Origin: Verrucomicrobiales bacterium
Lineage (GTDB): Bacteria > Verrucomicrobiota > Verrucomicrobiia > Methylacidiphilales > JAAUTS01
Assembly: GCA_031256975.1 (NCBI GenBank)
Contig: JAIRPN010000013.1
Coordinates: 372,001-436,000, forward strand
DNA length: 64,000 bases
Direction of reading: 5' to 3'
A model generated the notes under the pieces. The model was not told the origin of the DNA and did not search any database. It saw only the letters and a list, made by a program, of their open reading frames with translations. Shown piece after piece: positions 43,594 through 53,194 of this stretch. Position 1 is the stretch's first letter. The number at the start of each line of letters is the position of its first letter. A program made the position numbers and the translations under genes.

Positions 43594-44931
43594 TTAGAAG
43601 GTGTAAACGGCTTCGACGGCCACGGTTTGGGCGGTGTTTTGCCCATTGCCGTAGTAATAACCACTGCTGTCGTAAGAGCCCTGGATGTCATCACCAAAAT
43701 CGACGCGGTATTCCGCGCGTAGGGTGAGGTTTTCAGCCAAGTTGAATCCAGCGGTCAGGGTAAGGCTCCAGATATCGGTATTATCCAAGGTTCCGTTTGG
43801 ATCGCTGTTGGTGGCGGGCCATGAACCGAAGAGTTTTTGACCGTAATTGTCGTGCATGTAATCCGCACGGGCTGCCAAACTGAAGAGATCAGTGAACTGG
43901 TATTTGGCGTAAAGGGCAAGACCGAACCAAGTTTCCTCGTTGCTCCCCTTTCCAGTAATAAAGCTACCGTAGCCAGCGTCATTGGTGGCTAGTTGGGCAT
44001 AACCGAAATCGCCATTAGCTCCTAATAATAATTTGCCATTGGCGAATTTAGGTGTCCAGTTGGCGACGATGTCGTTAATCACCACGTTACCGTTGCTGCT
44101 CTTATTGGCATCAATGCTGGGGATTACCTGACCTGCGGAGTCCCAGCTGTAATACACTGCATTCTGAACGCTGAAGTTACCCCCCTTGTTGGTATAACCG
44201 ATCTTGGCTTCCATACCGTAACCGTCGTTGTTACTGTCAAAACCAGTATTGCTGTCGCTGTTGTAACCATTGACGATGGCCAAACCGGTGTTGAAGTTCT
44301 CGTTGATCTTGTACTCGGCGCTAACGCCGGTGTGGTACAAGGGAATCATGTTCTGGAACAAGTTACCGTAGGTGATGTTCAGGTTGGAAGGGCGTTCAAT
44401 GACTTCGTAACCGAGCCAAGTGACGAACTTACCGACCTTGAAGTCGATGCCATTACCCACCGGAGCGCGGAAGGTGACGTAGCCTTGTTCCAAGAGGAAG
44501 GAATCCGAGCCGTTGTTGGTGTTGGGACCGGAGCCATTGCCGCCGAGGCCGCCGCCGGCATCTTCACCGAGCATGACATCAGCGCGGAAACCGGCCTGCC
44601 ATTCGTTCTTATCAGTCAGATCCTTGGAAACAGTCAGTTTCACAGTGTTAAGATTGAAGTCGCCGCCGCTTTTGCCGTCCTGGCCAAAACGAGTACCGAT
44701 TGTATTCGGAGTATTGCCGGATAATCCGGGGGCTGCGCTAATGAAATTGTAAATATAACCCGCATCGACGTAACCGCTGAGCTTGATCCCGGAAACGTCT
44801 GATTCGACGTAGTTAACCTTGTCCACTGCTTTGGACAAATCCTTGGCAGCTGGAGACGGAGTGGTGGTGTCGGCAAAAGCCGAACCTGATACAAAAGTGG
44901 CAGCCATCAATGCCACAAGACATTTATTCAT
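43594..44931 (-). CDS. Outer-membrane porin-like beta-barrel protein
   Basis: 445 residues. Signal peptide MNKCLVALMAATFVSGSAFA is followed by a linker (PSPAAKDLSKAVDKVNYVE) and a long run of alternating beta-strands with Gly/Asn turns. Late strands include LTLRAEYRVDFGDDIQGSYD, and the protein ends in aromatic VEAVYTF, the C-terminal signal for outer-membrane insertion. Conserved-looking strand patterns (GIKLSGYVDAGYIYNF, GRFV-type and WLGYEVIERPSNLNITY) resemble proteobacteria-like and verrucomicrobial porins of the OMP-beta-barrel type. It would allow passive uptake of small solutes. No neighbouring gene indicates a specific solute. The terminator at 43545-43574 ends it. Confidence 0.8.
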   Translation of the reverse strand: MNKCLVALMAATFVSGSAFADTTTPSPAAKDLSKAVDKVNYVESDVSGIKLSGYVDAGYIYNFISAAPGLSGNTPNTIGTRFGQDGKSGGDFNLNTVKLTVSKDLTDKNEWQAGFRADVMLGEDAGGGLGGNGSGPNTNNGSDSFLLEQGYVTFRAPVGNGIDFKVGKFVTWLGYEVIERPSNLNITYGNLFQNMIPLYHTGVSAEYKINENFNTGLAIVNGYNSDSNTGFDSNNDGYGMEAKIGYTNKGGNFSVQNAVYYSWDSAGQVIPSIDANKSSNGNVVINDIVANWTPKFANGKLLLGANGDFGYAQLATNDAGYGSFITGKGSNEETWFGLALYAKYQFTDLFSLAARADYMHDNYGQKLFGSWPATNSDPNGTLDNTDIWSLTLTAGFNLAENLTLRAEYRVDFGDDIQGSYDSSGYYYGNGQNTAQTVAVEAVYTF

Positions 44932-45065
44932 ATGATTCCTCCCTGATTTTGAACTGATTAAATTGACGTCAATCTGTCTGATGCTCAGGCATTAGACGGA
45001 TTGATTCCCACAGGGAGAAAATTAGGTAAAGTGCTACTTTAGTCAATTATTATGTAGAAAGTTAT

Positions 45066-45542
45066 TCAGGGAATGCGAAAAGGCTGCCCGGTGTAGGCAT
45101 CATATACCACGGTACCGGATTTCATTCCGGTGTCGTTGATCATGAAATTGCTGAAGGGTGATTTGACTTGAGTATCGCTTTCAGGAATACCGTAGGGAGG
45201 TGCCGAAGTGATATTGTTATTGGCAGGAGTCACTTGGGCTTGAGGTTGGGTGCTGGCCGGAGTTGAAGTCGTGGTGGTTTGTGTGGTGGTCGTGGTCGTT
45301 GAGGCGGGGACATATACCGTTGAAGCGGTGTAAAGCGGCGTGGTGTACACAATGGTTGGCCCGAAATAGGCCGGACCATAAGGATGATAGCCCCACGGGC
45401 GGTAAGGATAATAACCGCAACCCCCTCCATAACCCACGCCGACACCGACGCGAACATAGGTGGCTGCGGGTGCCGTTGAGGTGAAAAATAATAAAAAAGT
45501 GCCAGCCAGGGCAATTATCGCGGAGAAAACCTTGGTTTTCAT
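45066..45542 (-). CDS. Small secreted Gly/Tyr- and Thr-rich protein
   Basis: 158 residues with a signal peptide (FSAIIALAGTFLLFFTSTAP). After it comes a Tyr/Gly/Pro-rich stretch (RVGVGVGYGGGCGYYPYRPW), then a Thr-rich low-complexity segment (ASTTTTTTQTTTTSTPASTQ), then a short domain GMKSGTVVYDAYTGQPFRIP. No family recognised. Composition suggests a surface or matrix protein. It is not in an obvious operon; the next gene (glpK) is divergent. Confidence 0.65.
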   Translation of the reverse strand: MKTKVFSAIIALAGTFLLFFTSTAPAATYVRVGVGVGYGGGCGYYPYRPWGYHPYGPAYFGPTIVYTTPLYTASTVYVPASTTTTTTQTTTTSTPASTQPQAQVTPANNNITSAPPYGIPESDTQVKSPFSNFMINDTGMKSGTVVYDAYTGQPFRIP

Positions 45543-46019
45543 AAGAAACTTTCTGACTTAACCATACATCACGCATAAAAAAATTCCACTGCCAAAAATA
45601 ATTGTAACATTGCTAAAACAAGGGATTGAAATTTAAGGTAAATCCTTGGGTGTAACGTTCTTTCATAAAAAGACGAGCACAGTTATGCAACCAATAAAAT
45701 TGATTGTTTTAGTTGCTTAATTAAAAAAAAGTGCAATATTGCCTTTCAGAAACAAAAAAAGAGGAGCTTTCGGCTTTTTTTGATCGAAATTTTCCTTTTT
45801 GGAAACGGGAACAGTTTTGTTAGTGAGGCATACTCCTATGATTTACGCGACAAAACGGGTGAGAACGGTCGATTATGGACGTGTAGCACCATCCAAAACA
45901 CGCCTGTTTCCATTTTTATATCTTCGCAACTTGCCGGATTTTCAAATTCCTTTCATGTCCTGTCACCTTAGGGCAGCGACTTTTCTTCAAAACCCAAACG
46001 TTAACCAACAAGGAGTAAT
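45543..46019. other. 477-base gap with glpK leader
   Basis: No convincing gene. It contains the divergent promoters of the secreted protein and of glpK. A 10-bp palindrome GCAATATTGC lies at 45733-45742, and an A-rich tract precedes glpK. The glpK ribosome-binding site AAGGAG is just before the start. Confidence 0.5.
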
Positions 46020-47501
46020 ATGAAGTATATCCTCGCATTCGATCAAGGAACCACCAGTTCACGCGCCATTGTGTTCGACCATGACGGCAACATCAAATCG
46101 GTCGCGCAAAAGGAATTCAAACAATATTTCCCGCAGCCAGCCTGGGTGGAGCATGACGCGTCGGAAATCTGGGCGTCACAACAGGGCGTGGCGACGGAGG
46201 CAGTGACCCGCGCGGGTTTGAAGATGAAGGACATTGCCGCCATCGGCATTACCAACCAGCGTGAAACAACCGTGGTCTGGGACCGCAAGACCGGCAAGCC
46301 GATTCACCATGCGATTGTCTGGCAGGACCGGCGCACGGCGGGATTTTGCGACCAATTGAAGAAGCAAGGATTGGCGGGAGAAATCCAAAAACGCACGGGC
46401 TTGGTGATCGACGCCTATTTTTCCGGCAGCAAACTGCGCTGGCTGCTTGACAATGTCGACGGCGCGCGCGCCAAGGCGGAAAAAGGCGAGCTGGCCTTTG
46501 GGACGATCGACTCGTGGCTGGTGTGGAACCTGACCGGCGGCAAAAAACACGTCACCGACCCGTCCAATGCCTCGCGCACGATGTTGTACAACATCACTAC
46601 CAATGAATGGGATGATGAACTGTTGAAGATTTTGAACGTGCCGCGCTCGGTGCTGCCGGAAGTGGCGAGTTCCAGCGAGGTGTATGGCGAAACCGATGAC
46701 GGGGTGCCGATTGCCGGCATCGCGGGCGACCAGCAGGCGGCCTTGTTCGGCCAGGCTTGCACCCAGCCCGGCATGGTGAAGAACACCTACGGCACCGGTT
46801 GTTTCATGCTGATGAACACCGGCGACAAGCCGATTCCCTCCAAGAACAATTTGCTCACCACCGTGGCGTGGCGACTGGGCAAAGGCAAAACCCAATATGC
46901 GCTGGAAGGCAGCGTGTTCATCGCAGGGGCGATCGTGCAATGGCTGCGCGATGGCTTGGGCATTATCCGCAAATCCTCGGAGGTTGAGGCACTGGCAAAG
47001 ACCGTGCAGGACAACGGCGGCGTGTATCTGGTTTCCGCATTTGCCGGCCTTGGTGCTCCGCATTGGGACCAGTATGCCCGCGGCGCCATTGTTGGGTTGA
47101 CCCGTGGTGCGACCGCCGGCCATATCGCCCGTGCGGCACTGGAGGGCATGGCGTTCCAAGTCGCGGATGTGTTGAATTGCATGGAAAAGGATTCGGGCAT
47201 CAAACTGAAGGAACTGCGTGTCGACGGCGGCGCCTGCGCCAACAACCTGTTGATGCAATTCCAATCCGACATTCTCAACGTGCCGGTGGTGCGTCCGGCG
47301 ATTACCGAAACCACCGCGATGGGCGCCGCTTATCTGGCGGGTCTGGCGGTTGGCTATTGGAAAGACCAGGCGGAAATCGCCAAGCAATGGAAATCCGACA
47401 AGATTTTCAACGCGGCGATGGATGCCAAGGTCCGTTCCGGTTTGATGAAAGACTGGGAAAAGGCATTGAGCCGGGCCAAGGCCTGGGCGGATGCCGAATG
47501 A
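46020..47501 (+). CDS. glpK: Glycerol kinase
   Basis: 493 residues, the normal length. The FGGY fold is intact: [40 protein letters not shown], the adenosine-side [20 protein letters not shown] and [18 protein letters not shown]. It phosphorylates glycerol to glycerol-3-phosphate. The AAGGAG ribosome-binding site lies about 8 bp upstream of the ATG. It is followed by glpD (26 bp), an OprB-like porin and glpF, so the set transports and oxidises glycerol. By eye no RTTAGCG word occurs in this gene, unlike most of the following ones. Confidence 0.97.
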   Translation: MKYILAFDQGTTSSRAIVFDHDGNIKSVAQKEFKQYFPQPAWVEHDASEIWASQQGVATEAVTRAGLKMKDIAAIGITNQRETTVVWDRKTGKPIHHAIVWQDRRTAGFCDQLKKQGLAGEIQKRTGLVIDAYFSGSKLRWLLDNVDGARAKAEKGELAFGTIDSWLVWNLTGGKKHVTDPSNASRTMLYNITTNEWDDELLKILNVPRSVLPEVASSSEVYGETDDGVPIAGIAGDQQAALFGQACTQPGMVKNTYGTGCFMLMNTGDKPIPSKNNLLTTVAWRLGKGKTQYALEGSVFIAGAIVQWLRDGLGIIRKSSEVEALAKTVQDNGGVYLVSAFAGLGAPHWDQYARGAIVGLTRGATAGHIARAALEGMAFQVADVLNCMEKDSGIKLKELRVDGGACANNLLMQFQSDILNVPVVRPAITETTAMGAAYLAGLAVGYWKDQAEIAKQWKSDKIFNAAMDAKVRSGLMKDWEKALSRAKAWADAE

Positions 47502-47527
47502 TGAATTGAAGACTAGAAAGATGACCA

Positions 47528-49084
47528 ATGAACAGAGCTAAATTACTGGAATCCCTGCGTTCGAGAAACAAACCCTGGGACGTGGTGGTGGTGGGCGGCG
47601 GGGCGACCGGCCTCGGGGTGGCGTTGGATGCCACCTCGCGCGGATTGAAAACGGTGTTGCTGGAGCAGAATGATTTTGCCAAGGCGACTTCGAGCCGCAG
47701 CACCAAGATTGCGCACGGCGGGGTGCGTTACTTGCAACAGGGCGATATTCCGCTGGTTTACGAGGCTCTGCATGAGCGCGGGCTGATGATCCAGAACGCG
47801 CCGCATTTGGTGCATCCGTTGACTTACGTGGTTCCCACCTTCAAGTGGTGGGAACTGCCGTTCTATGGCATCGGCTTGAAGGTGTATGATGCGCTATCGG
47901 GGTTCACCAGTCTCGGGCGGTCGAAAATCCTGAGCCGTGCGAAAGCCTTGGAACATTTGCCGACCATCCGCAAGGAAATCAATGGCGGCGTGTTGTATAT
48001 GGACGGACAGTTTGACGACGCGCGGCTCGCCCTGACGCTGGCGCTAACCATGAACGACCAGGGCGGCGTGCCGTTGAATTACATGAAGGTGACGTCACTG
48101 GTCAAGGCCGACGGACGGGTTAGCGGAGTGGTGGCCAATGACGAGGAAACAGGCGAAAAGTTCACCATTAGCGCCCGCGTGGTGGTGAATGCCACCGGTA
48201 TTTTCACCGACTCGATCCGTCACATGGACGAACCTGACGCGCATCATTTGCTGAGTGTCAGCCAAGGCGTGCACATCGTGGTGGATAAATCCTATCTGCC
48301 CGGCACGACGGCTTTCATGATTCCGAAGACCGAGGACGGACGTGTGCTGTTTGGCATCCCCTGGCATGACCGTTTGGTGATCGGCACCACCGATATTCCG
48401 CGCGACGAGGCCGAACTGGAGCCGAAGCCGTTGGAGGAGGAAATTGAATTCCTGGTGCATCATTCGAACAAATACCTGACCAAGCCGCTGGCCCGCAAGG
48501 ATGTACTGGCGGTGTTTGCCGGGCTGCGGCCATTGGTGGCTGCGGGCGATGGCAAGCAGACCAAAAAACTGTCGCGCAATCACCGGATCATTGTTAGCGA
48601 TGCCGGATTGGTGACGATCGCCGGCGGCAAATGGACGACCTACCGCCGCATGGCCGAGCAAACCGTTGACCGCGTGGTTAAAGTGGGTGATTTGGAGGCC
48701 AAGCCCTGCCCGACCAAGCACATGCCCCTGCATGGTTATCTGGATGTCAGCGTGACCAAGGATATCCCGGAAACTGTTTACGGCACCGACTGGTTGCAAA
48801 TCAAGCAGATTGCCGACGCTAACGGTGAACTGGCGCAAAAGATCCATCCGAATCTGCCTTATACGCTCGCGGAAGTGGTCTGGGCGGTGCGGGAAGAGCA
48901 GGCCCGAACATTGGATGATGTCTTGGCGCGGCGCACCCGCTCGTTGCTCCTGGACACCCGGGCCAGCATCGAGATTGCGCCGAAAATCGCGGCGCTAATT
49001 GCGAAGGAATTGAACAAGGACGACAGTTGGGTCAAACAACAAACGGAGGAATTTGTCGAGCTGGCGAAACGGTATTTGCCGTGA
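47528..49084 (+). CDS. glpD: Aerobic glycerol-3-phosphate dehydrogenase
   Basis: 518 residues. An FAD-binding Rossmann motif VVVVGGGATGLGVALDATSR opens the protein, followed by LEQNDFAKATSSRSTKIAHG and GGVRYLQQGDIPLVYEAL, the classic GlpD signature. The C-terminal part has GKWTTYRRMAEQTVDRVV and the DAO_C domain (VWAVREEQARTLDDVLARRT). It passes electrons to quinone at the inner membrane while making dihydroxyacetone phosphate. It contains several RTTAGCG words (for example around 48030, 48118, 48165). It is 26 bp after glpK and 56 bp before the porin gene. Confidence 0.97.
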   Translation: MNRAKLLESLRSRNKPWDVVVVGGGATGLGVALDATSRGLKTVLLEQNDFAKATSSRSTKIAHGGVRYLQQGDIPLVYEALHERGLMIQNAPHLVHPLTYVVPTFKWWELPFYGIGLKVYDALSGFTSLGRSKILSRAKALEHLPTIRKEINGGVLYMDGQFDDARLALTLALTMNDQGGVPLNYMKVTSLVKADGRVSGVVANDEETGEKFTISARVVVNATGIFTDSIRHMDEPDAHHLLSVSQGVHIVVDKSYLPGTTAFMIPKTEDGRVLFGIPWHDRLVIGTTDIPRDEAELEPKPLEEEIEFLVHHSNKYLTKPLARKDVLAVFAGLRPLVAAGDGKQTKKLSRNHRIIVSDAGLVTIAGGKWTTYRRMAEQTVDRVVKVGDLEAKPCPTKHMPLHGYLDVSVTKDIPETVYGTDWLQIKQIADANGELAQKIHPNLPYTLAEVVWAVREEQARTLDDVLARRTRSLLLDTRASIEIAPKIAALIAKELNKDDSWVKQQTEEFVELAKRYLP

Positions 49085-49140
49085 TCGCCGTTAGCGAGTC
49101 AATTTTATCAGGAACTCAGTAACCATAACAAGGAAAGAAC

Positions 49141-50535
49141 ATGAAAAAACCAGTACTAGTAAAATGGTGTCGCCGGATCTTCGGATTTGGCCTGGCACCG
49201 GCAATGGGAGTGATCCTGCTAGTTGCAGGGACAGGGAGAGCCATGGCGGATACCGGAACGGCAGTTTCCGGGACGACGGACAGCACCAAGGTCGTCGACA
49301 CGGCGAAATCCGTGGAAATGACCACACAATCACAGTCGATCTGGGATCAGAAGTATCTGACCGGGGACTGGGGCGGACATCGAACAGATTTGGAAAACGA
49401 GGGCGTGACCTTCGATTTCAGTTACATCAACGACTTGCAGTCGGACCTGACCGGCAACCAGACGCATCATGTGACCAACTTCGGACGTATCCGCGGTTCG
49501 GTGACGATTGATTTGCAGAAGATGGCCGATTTCGACGGTAAGTTCTTCATCACCGGGATGTGGCAGTTTGGCAAAAATCTGGGTGCCGAGTTGAATACCT
49601 TCACCAGTCCGAGCAGCATCGCCGGTTACAACAGTTTCCGGTTGGATGAAGCTTGGTACGAGCAGGGCCTGTGGGATCACAAGATCCGCGTGAAAGTCGG
49701 TCAAATAGCGGCGGTGAATGATTTCGGCCAGACCGGGTTGTTCCTGATGAACGATGAAACCGGTTACAGCCCGAATATCAACTTCTACCCGTTGCAGCCG
49801 TTCAGTCCGGCGGGCAAGCCGGGCGTGGTGTTGACGTTCGATCCTTCCGGCAAAGACCAGGGATTTTACGTCAAGGGCGGTGCCTTTACCGCTTACGAAG
49901 ATGCGTATCATCCGGACACCAGCGGTCTCGACTGGTACAACGATTTCAACTATGGCGCGGCGGGAACCTTTGAAATCGGTTACAATGATTCCAAGGGTGA
50001 TTACCCCGGTGTGTACAAGTTGGGCGTTAGCTTCAACGACATCAGCCGTTACAACGACCTGCAGACCGGCGAGCCAAAATCCGGTGACTTCGTGGCGTAT
50101 TTCACCTACCAGAAAACCGTTTGGCGTCCGCTCGGCGCTGATGGCAAGATCGACAAGGATCGTGGCTTGGATTTTCTGTTGCAAGCTCTGGGTGCGCCTG
50201 AAGACCGCAACCCGATTCGTTTCGAAGGCTTGCTCGGCGCAGTCTATAACGGCCCGTTCGAAAGCCGTCCGCAGGATAAGGTCGGCTTGGGCGTTATCTT
50301 TGCCGATGCCAGCAGTTCGCTGAGCAGCGACAACAAGAACAGTGGCGCTCCCGGTTCGGGATCGCTGGGGACGCAGGTCGCGCTGGAATTGTCCTACCAG
50401 TACAATCCCGCCCCGTGGTTCTCGATCCAGCCGGACTTGCAGTACATTGTCAATCCGGTCGGGCCGAACAATCCCCAATCGAGCAATCGTGACAACATTT
50501 TGATCGTCGGTCTCAGAACCATTCTGCGCTTCTGA
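49141..50535 (+). CDS. OprB-like carbohydrate/solute porin
   Basis: 464 residues with a signal peptide (APAMGVILLVAGTGRAMA). After SIWDQKYLTGDWGGHRTDLE, which is the hallmark opening of OprB porins, come alternating beta-strands. The C-terminus ends DNILIVGLRTILRF, with the expected final Phe. It would let polyols and sugars across the outer membrane. Position between glpD and glpF suggests glycerol is a substrate. Ribosome-binding site AAGGA lies just ahead of the ATG. Transcription continues into glpF (33-bp gap). Confidence 0.9.
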   Translation: MKKPVLVKWCRRIFGFGLAPAMGVILLVAGTGRAMADTGTAVSGTTDSTKVVDTAKSVEMTTQSQSIWDQKYLTGDWGGHRTDLENEGVTFDFSYINDLQSDLTGNQTHHVTNFGRIRGSVTIDLQKMADFDGKFFITGMWQFGKNLGAELNTFTSPSSIAGYNSFRLDEAWYEQGLWDHKIRVKVGQIAAVNDFGQTGLFLMNDETGYSPNINFYPLQPFSPAGKPGVVLTFDPSGKDQGFYVKGGAFTAYEDAYHPDTSGLDWYNDFNYGAAGTFEIGYNDSKGDYPGVYKLGVSFNDISRYNDLQTGEPKSGDFVAYFTYQKTVWRPLGADGKIDKDRGLDFLLQALGAPEDRNPIRFEGLLGAVYNGPFESRPQDKVGLGVIFADASSSLSSDNKNSGAPGSGSLGTQVALELSYQYNPAPWFSIQPDLQYIVNPVGPNNPQSSNRDNILIVGLRTILRF

Positions 50536-50567
50536 ATAGTTAGGAAACAAAAAACGAAAGGAACAGT

Positions 50568-51302
50568 ATGTTGGAAGGATATACATTCATTGGAGAATTA
50601 ATGGGCACGGCAACGCTGATCGTCCTGGGTGACGGCGTGGTTGCGGGTGTGCTGCTCAAGGGATCAAAGGCCGAGAATGCCGGCTGGGGTGCGATCACCG
50701 CCGGTTGGGCATTCGCGGTGATGGTTGGCGTGTTCGTTGCCGGAGCTTTTGGCAGCGCACAGGGCGACATCAATCCGGCTGTAACCGTGGCCAAGGCGAT
50801 TCTGGCAGGCGATTATCAATTCGTCGTGCCGATGATTGCCGCGCAATTGATCGGTGCCATTATTGGTGCGATCGTTGTCTGGCTGGCTTACCTGCCGCAT
50901 TGGGCGGGGACGGAGAACAAGGCCGCCAAGCTCGGCGTGTTTTGCACCGCCCCGGCGATCCGCAGCAGCGGTTGCAACGTACTGACCGAAGCCATCGGTA
51001 CCATCGTGCTGGTGCTCGGCGTATGCTGCATCTTCGGCGTGGCCAAGACTCCCGGAGCGACCATCGCGGGAGGACTTGGACCTTACCTGGTCGGCGCTTT
51101 GGTGTGGGGCATTGGTTTGTCCCTCGGCGGACCGACCGGTTATGCCATCAACCCGGCCCGTGACCTTGGACCGCGCATCGCCCATGCGTTTTTGCCGATT
51201 GCCGGCAAGGGCGGTTCCGACTGGGGTTATTCCTGGGTGCCCGTGATCGGCCCGCTGATCGGCGCGGTTTTGGCCGTGCTGATTTATCGTGTGGCTTTGT
51301 AA
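50568..51302 (+). CDS. glpF: Glycerol facilitator (aquaglyceroporin family)
   Basis: 244 residues with six membrane spans plus two half-helices. The two NPA boxes are present as INPAVTVAKAILAG and INPARDLGPRIAHAF; the residue after NPAR is the Asp that distinguishes glycerol facilitators from strict water channels. The N-terminus MLEGYTFIGELMGTATLIVL is typical. It equilibrates glycerol across the inner membrane for GlpK. A perfect 12-bp hairpin follows its stop at 51317-51346. It belongs to the glpK-glpD-porin-glpF run. Confidence 0.95.
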   Translation: MLEGYTFIGELMGTATLIVLGDGVVAGVLLKGSKAENAGWGAITAGWAFAVMVGVFVAGAFGSAQGDINPAVTVAKAILAGDYQFVVPMIAAQLIGAIIGAIVVWLAYLPHWAGTENKAAKLGVFCTAPAIRSSGCNVLTEAIGTIVLVLGVCCIFGVAKTPGATIAGGLGPYLVGALVWGIGLSLGGPTGYAINPARDLGPRIAHAFLPIAGKGGSDWGYSWVPVIGPLIGAVLAVLIYRVAL

Positions 51303-51316
51303 TGCTGTAACCAATC

Positions 51317-51346
51317 GCCGCTAACGGCAATTCCGCCGTTAGCGGC
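51317..51346. terminator. 12-bp hairpin made of two inverted RTTAGCG words
   Basis: GCCGCTAACGGC and GCCGTTAGCGGC are perfect inverted arms around the loop AATTCC, 14 bp after the glpF stop. There is no T-tract, so termination would not be strictly intrinsic. The arms consist of two head-to-head copies of the CGCTAAC word plus GC pairs, the arrangement known for paired uptake sequences that double as terminators in Neisseria and Haemophilus. Confidence 0.6.
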
Positions 51347-51427
51347 CGGTTCGGCAAGACCGCTCCGAGCGGATTGACTGTCCGTTCCGACCGATTTTTC
51401 CAGAACCAAAACAACCGGAGTATAATC

Positions 51428-52429
51428 ATGAAAAAACTAATCAATTCCCCCGAACACTTGGTGGTTGAATCCATGGAGGGATTCGTTGCGGCGCACCTGG
51501 ACTTGGTGCAGGCGCATTTCAACCCGAATTACATCATCCGCGCAGATGCGCCGGTGAAGAAGAAGGTCGCCATCATTAGCGGCGGTGGCAGCGGGCATGA
51601 ACCGATGCACGGCGGTTATGTGGGCGAGGGCATGCTGGATGCGGCCTGCCCGGGCGCGGTGTTTACCAGCCCGACTCCCGACCAGATGTATGAGGCGTCG
51701 AAGGCAGCCCATGGCGGCGCCGGGGTGCTGCACATTGTCAAGAATTACACCGGTGACGTGCTGAATTTCGAGATGGCGGCGGACCTGTTGCGCGCCGACG
51801 GCATTGAAGTTGAAAGCGTAATCATCGATGACGACGTGGCGGTGAAGGACAGCTTGTACACGGCCGGGCGCCGGGGCGTCGGTGCCACGGTGCTGGCGGA
51901 GAAAATCACCGGTGGCGCGGCCGCCGCCGGCTGGGGACTCAAGGACGTGGCGGATATCTGCCGCAAGGTGAATGCCAATGCCCGCAGCATGGGCGTTGCG
52001 CTGACTTCCTGCACGGTGCCGCATGTCGGCAAGCCGACCTTTGATTTGCCCGAGGACCAGTATGAACTGGGCATCGGCATCCACGGCGAACCGGGCCGCA
52101 CCCGCCTGCCGCTGGAATCCGCCGACAAGATTGTCGAGCGCATGATGGAGCCGATCATTAGCGACCTGCCGTTCAAGTCAGGCGACGAAGTGTTATTGTT
52201 TGTCAACGGCATGGGTGGCACACCGGTATTGGAACTCTACGTGTTGTACCGCAAGGCGCAGCAGTTGGCGGCCAAGGCCGGATTGAAGGTGGTCCGCAAT
52301 CTGGTCGGTCCCTACATGACCAGCCTGGAAATGGCGGGCGCCTCGATCACCTTGTTGAAACTGGATGACACCTTGAAAAAATACTGGGACGCACCGGTCA
52401 ATACCCCGGCGTTGCGGTGGGGAAAATAA
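51428..52429 (+). CDS. dhaK: Dihydroxyacetone kinase subunit DhaK
   Basis: 333 residues from the ATG at 51428. The substrate-binding His219 is in [15 protein letters not shown], and the glycine-rich [20 protein letters not shown] is the known dihydroxyacetone site. DhaK binds dihydroxyacetone covalently as a hemiaminal on that His. It works with DhaL (next gene, 25-bp gap) and the phosphate donor DhaM. PEP is thus the phosphate source, not ATP. The motif word occurs in the coding region at about 51578 and 52156. Confidence 0.97.
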   Translation: MKKLINSPEHLVVESMEGFVAAHLDLVQAHFNPNYIIRADAPVKKKVAIISGGGSGHEPMHGGYVGEGMLDAACPGAVFTSPTPDQMYEASKAAHGGAGVLHIVKNYTGDVLNFEMAADLLRADGIEVESVIIDDDVAVKDSLYTAGRRGVGATVLAEKITGGAAAAGWGLKDVADICRKVNANARSMGVALTSCTVPHVGKPTFDLPEDQYELGIGIHGEPGRTRLPLESADKIVERMMEPIISDLPFKSGDEVLLFVNGMGGTPVLELYVLYRKAQQLAAKAGLKVVRNLVGPYMTSLEMAGASITLLKLDDTLKKYWDAPVNTPALRWGK

Positions 52430-52454
52430 AAAGTAATATTGTCTTAACCAGATT

Positions 52455-53084
52455 ATGAATGAACTGACCGCCGCCGCCGTGATTGATTGGCTGACCGCCT
52501 TGTCAAAAGTTTACAACGAAAAGAAGGATTATCTCACCGACCTGGACCGGGCGATCGGCGATGCCGACCATGGCGCCAACATGGCGCGCGGGTTCACGGT
52601 GGTCGCCGAGAAAATCTCGCCGTTGGCGGACAAGGATATTGGCACGATTTTCAAAACCGTGGCCATGACGCTGATCTCGACCGTCGGCGGGGCCAGTGGC
52701 CCGTTATACGGCAGTTTCTTTTTGCAGGCTGCCGGAGTTACTAATGGCAAGACCGGGCTAAACGCGGGCGAGGCTGGGACGATGTTGGAAGCCGGGCTCA
52801 AGGGTGTGGTCGCGCGCGGCAAGGCCGCCGTTGGCGACAAGACCATGATTGACGCGATGACTCCCGCCGTCGCGGCCTTCCAAGCGGCTGCCGGCGAGGG
52901 CTTGTCATCGGCGGCGGACAAGGCACGGCAGGCAGCCAGAGCCGGTGCGGATTCCACCACGCCGCTGGTGGCGAAAAAGGGACGCGCGAGTTATCTGGGC
53001 GAACGCAGCGCGGGTCATCTCGACCCCGGTTCCGAATCCACCGCCTTATTGTTTCAAACGTTGTACGACATTGTGGTGAAATAA
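52455..53084 (+). CDS. dhaL: Dihydroxyacetone kinase subunit DhaL
   Basis: 209 residues. The nucleotide-binding Asp residues of DhaL are all present in LTDLDRAIGDADHGANMARG (Asp31, Asp36, Asp38). The rest is the all-helical fold with VGGASGPLYGSFFLQAAG and ARAGADSTTPLVAKKGRASY. In this system DhaL keeps a tightly bound ADP that is rephosphorylated by DhaM. It follows dhaK by 25 bp and is 110 bp ahead of the DhaM fusion. Normal length; no oddity. Confidence 0.96.
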   Translation: MNELTAAAVIDWLTALSKVYNEKKDYLTDLDRAIGDADHGANMARGFTVVAEKISPLADKDIGTIFKTVAMTLISTVGGASGPLYGSFFLQAAGVTNGKTGLNAGEAGTMLEAGLKGVVARGKAAVGDKTMIDAMTPAVAAFQAAAGEGLSSAADKARQAARAGADSTTPLVAKKGRASYLGERSAGHLDPGSESTALLFQTLYDIVVK

Positions 53085-53194
53085 CGGTTTGCGAATCGAC
53101 GGCGTGCCTGGCGCAATCGTCGGATTTATTCCATATTTTTACTGCAGGCTGTTGTGAAACGGATTAATTTGAAATTGAACACAGAAACGGTTTT

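Noticed and set aside
43440-43697. Minus-strand open frame reading GGDRNRTGDSKS
   Set aside because: That peptide is a known artefact of translating tRNA/tmRNA 3' ends; it overlaps the tRNA-end copy and the terminator.
45733-45742. GCAATATTGC palindrome upstream of glpK as a regulator site
   Set aside because: Short AT-rich palindrome expected by chance and no regulator nearby.
46176-47528. 450-codon open frame antisense to glpK
   Set aside because: It is a shadow of glpK's codon bias; glpK has the family motifs.
49330-50586. 418-codon open frame antisense to the OprB-like porin
   Set aside because: No motif and no ribosome-binding site; the porin on the other strand is well supported.
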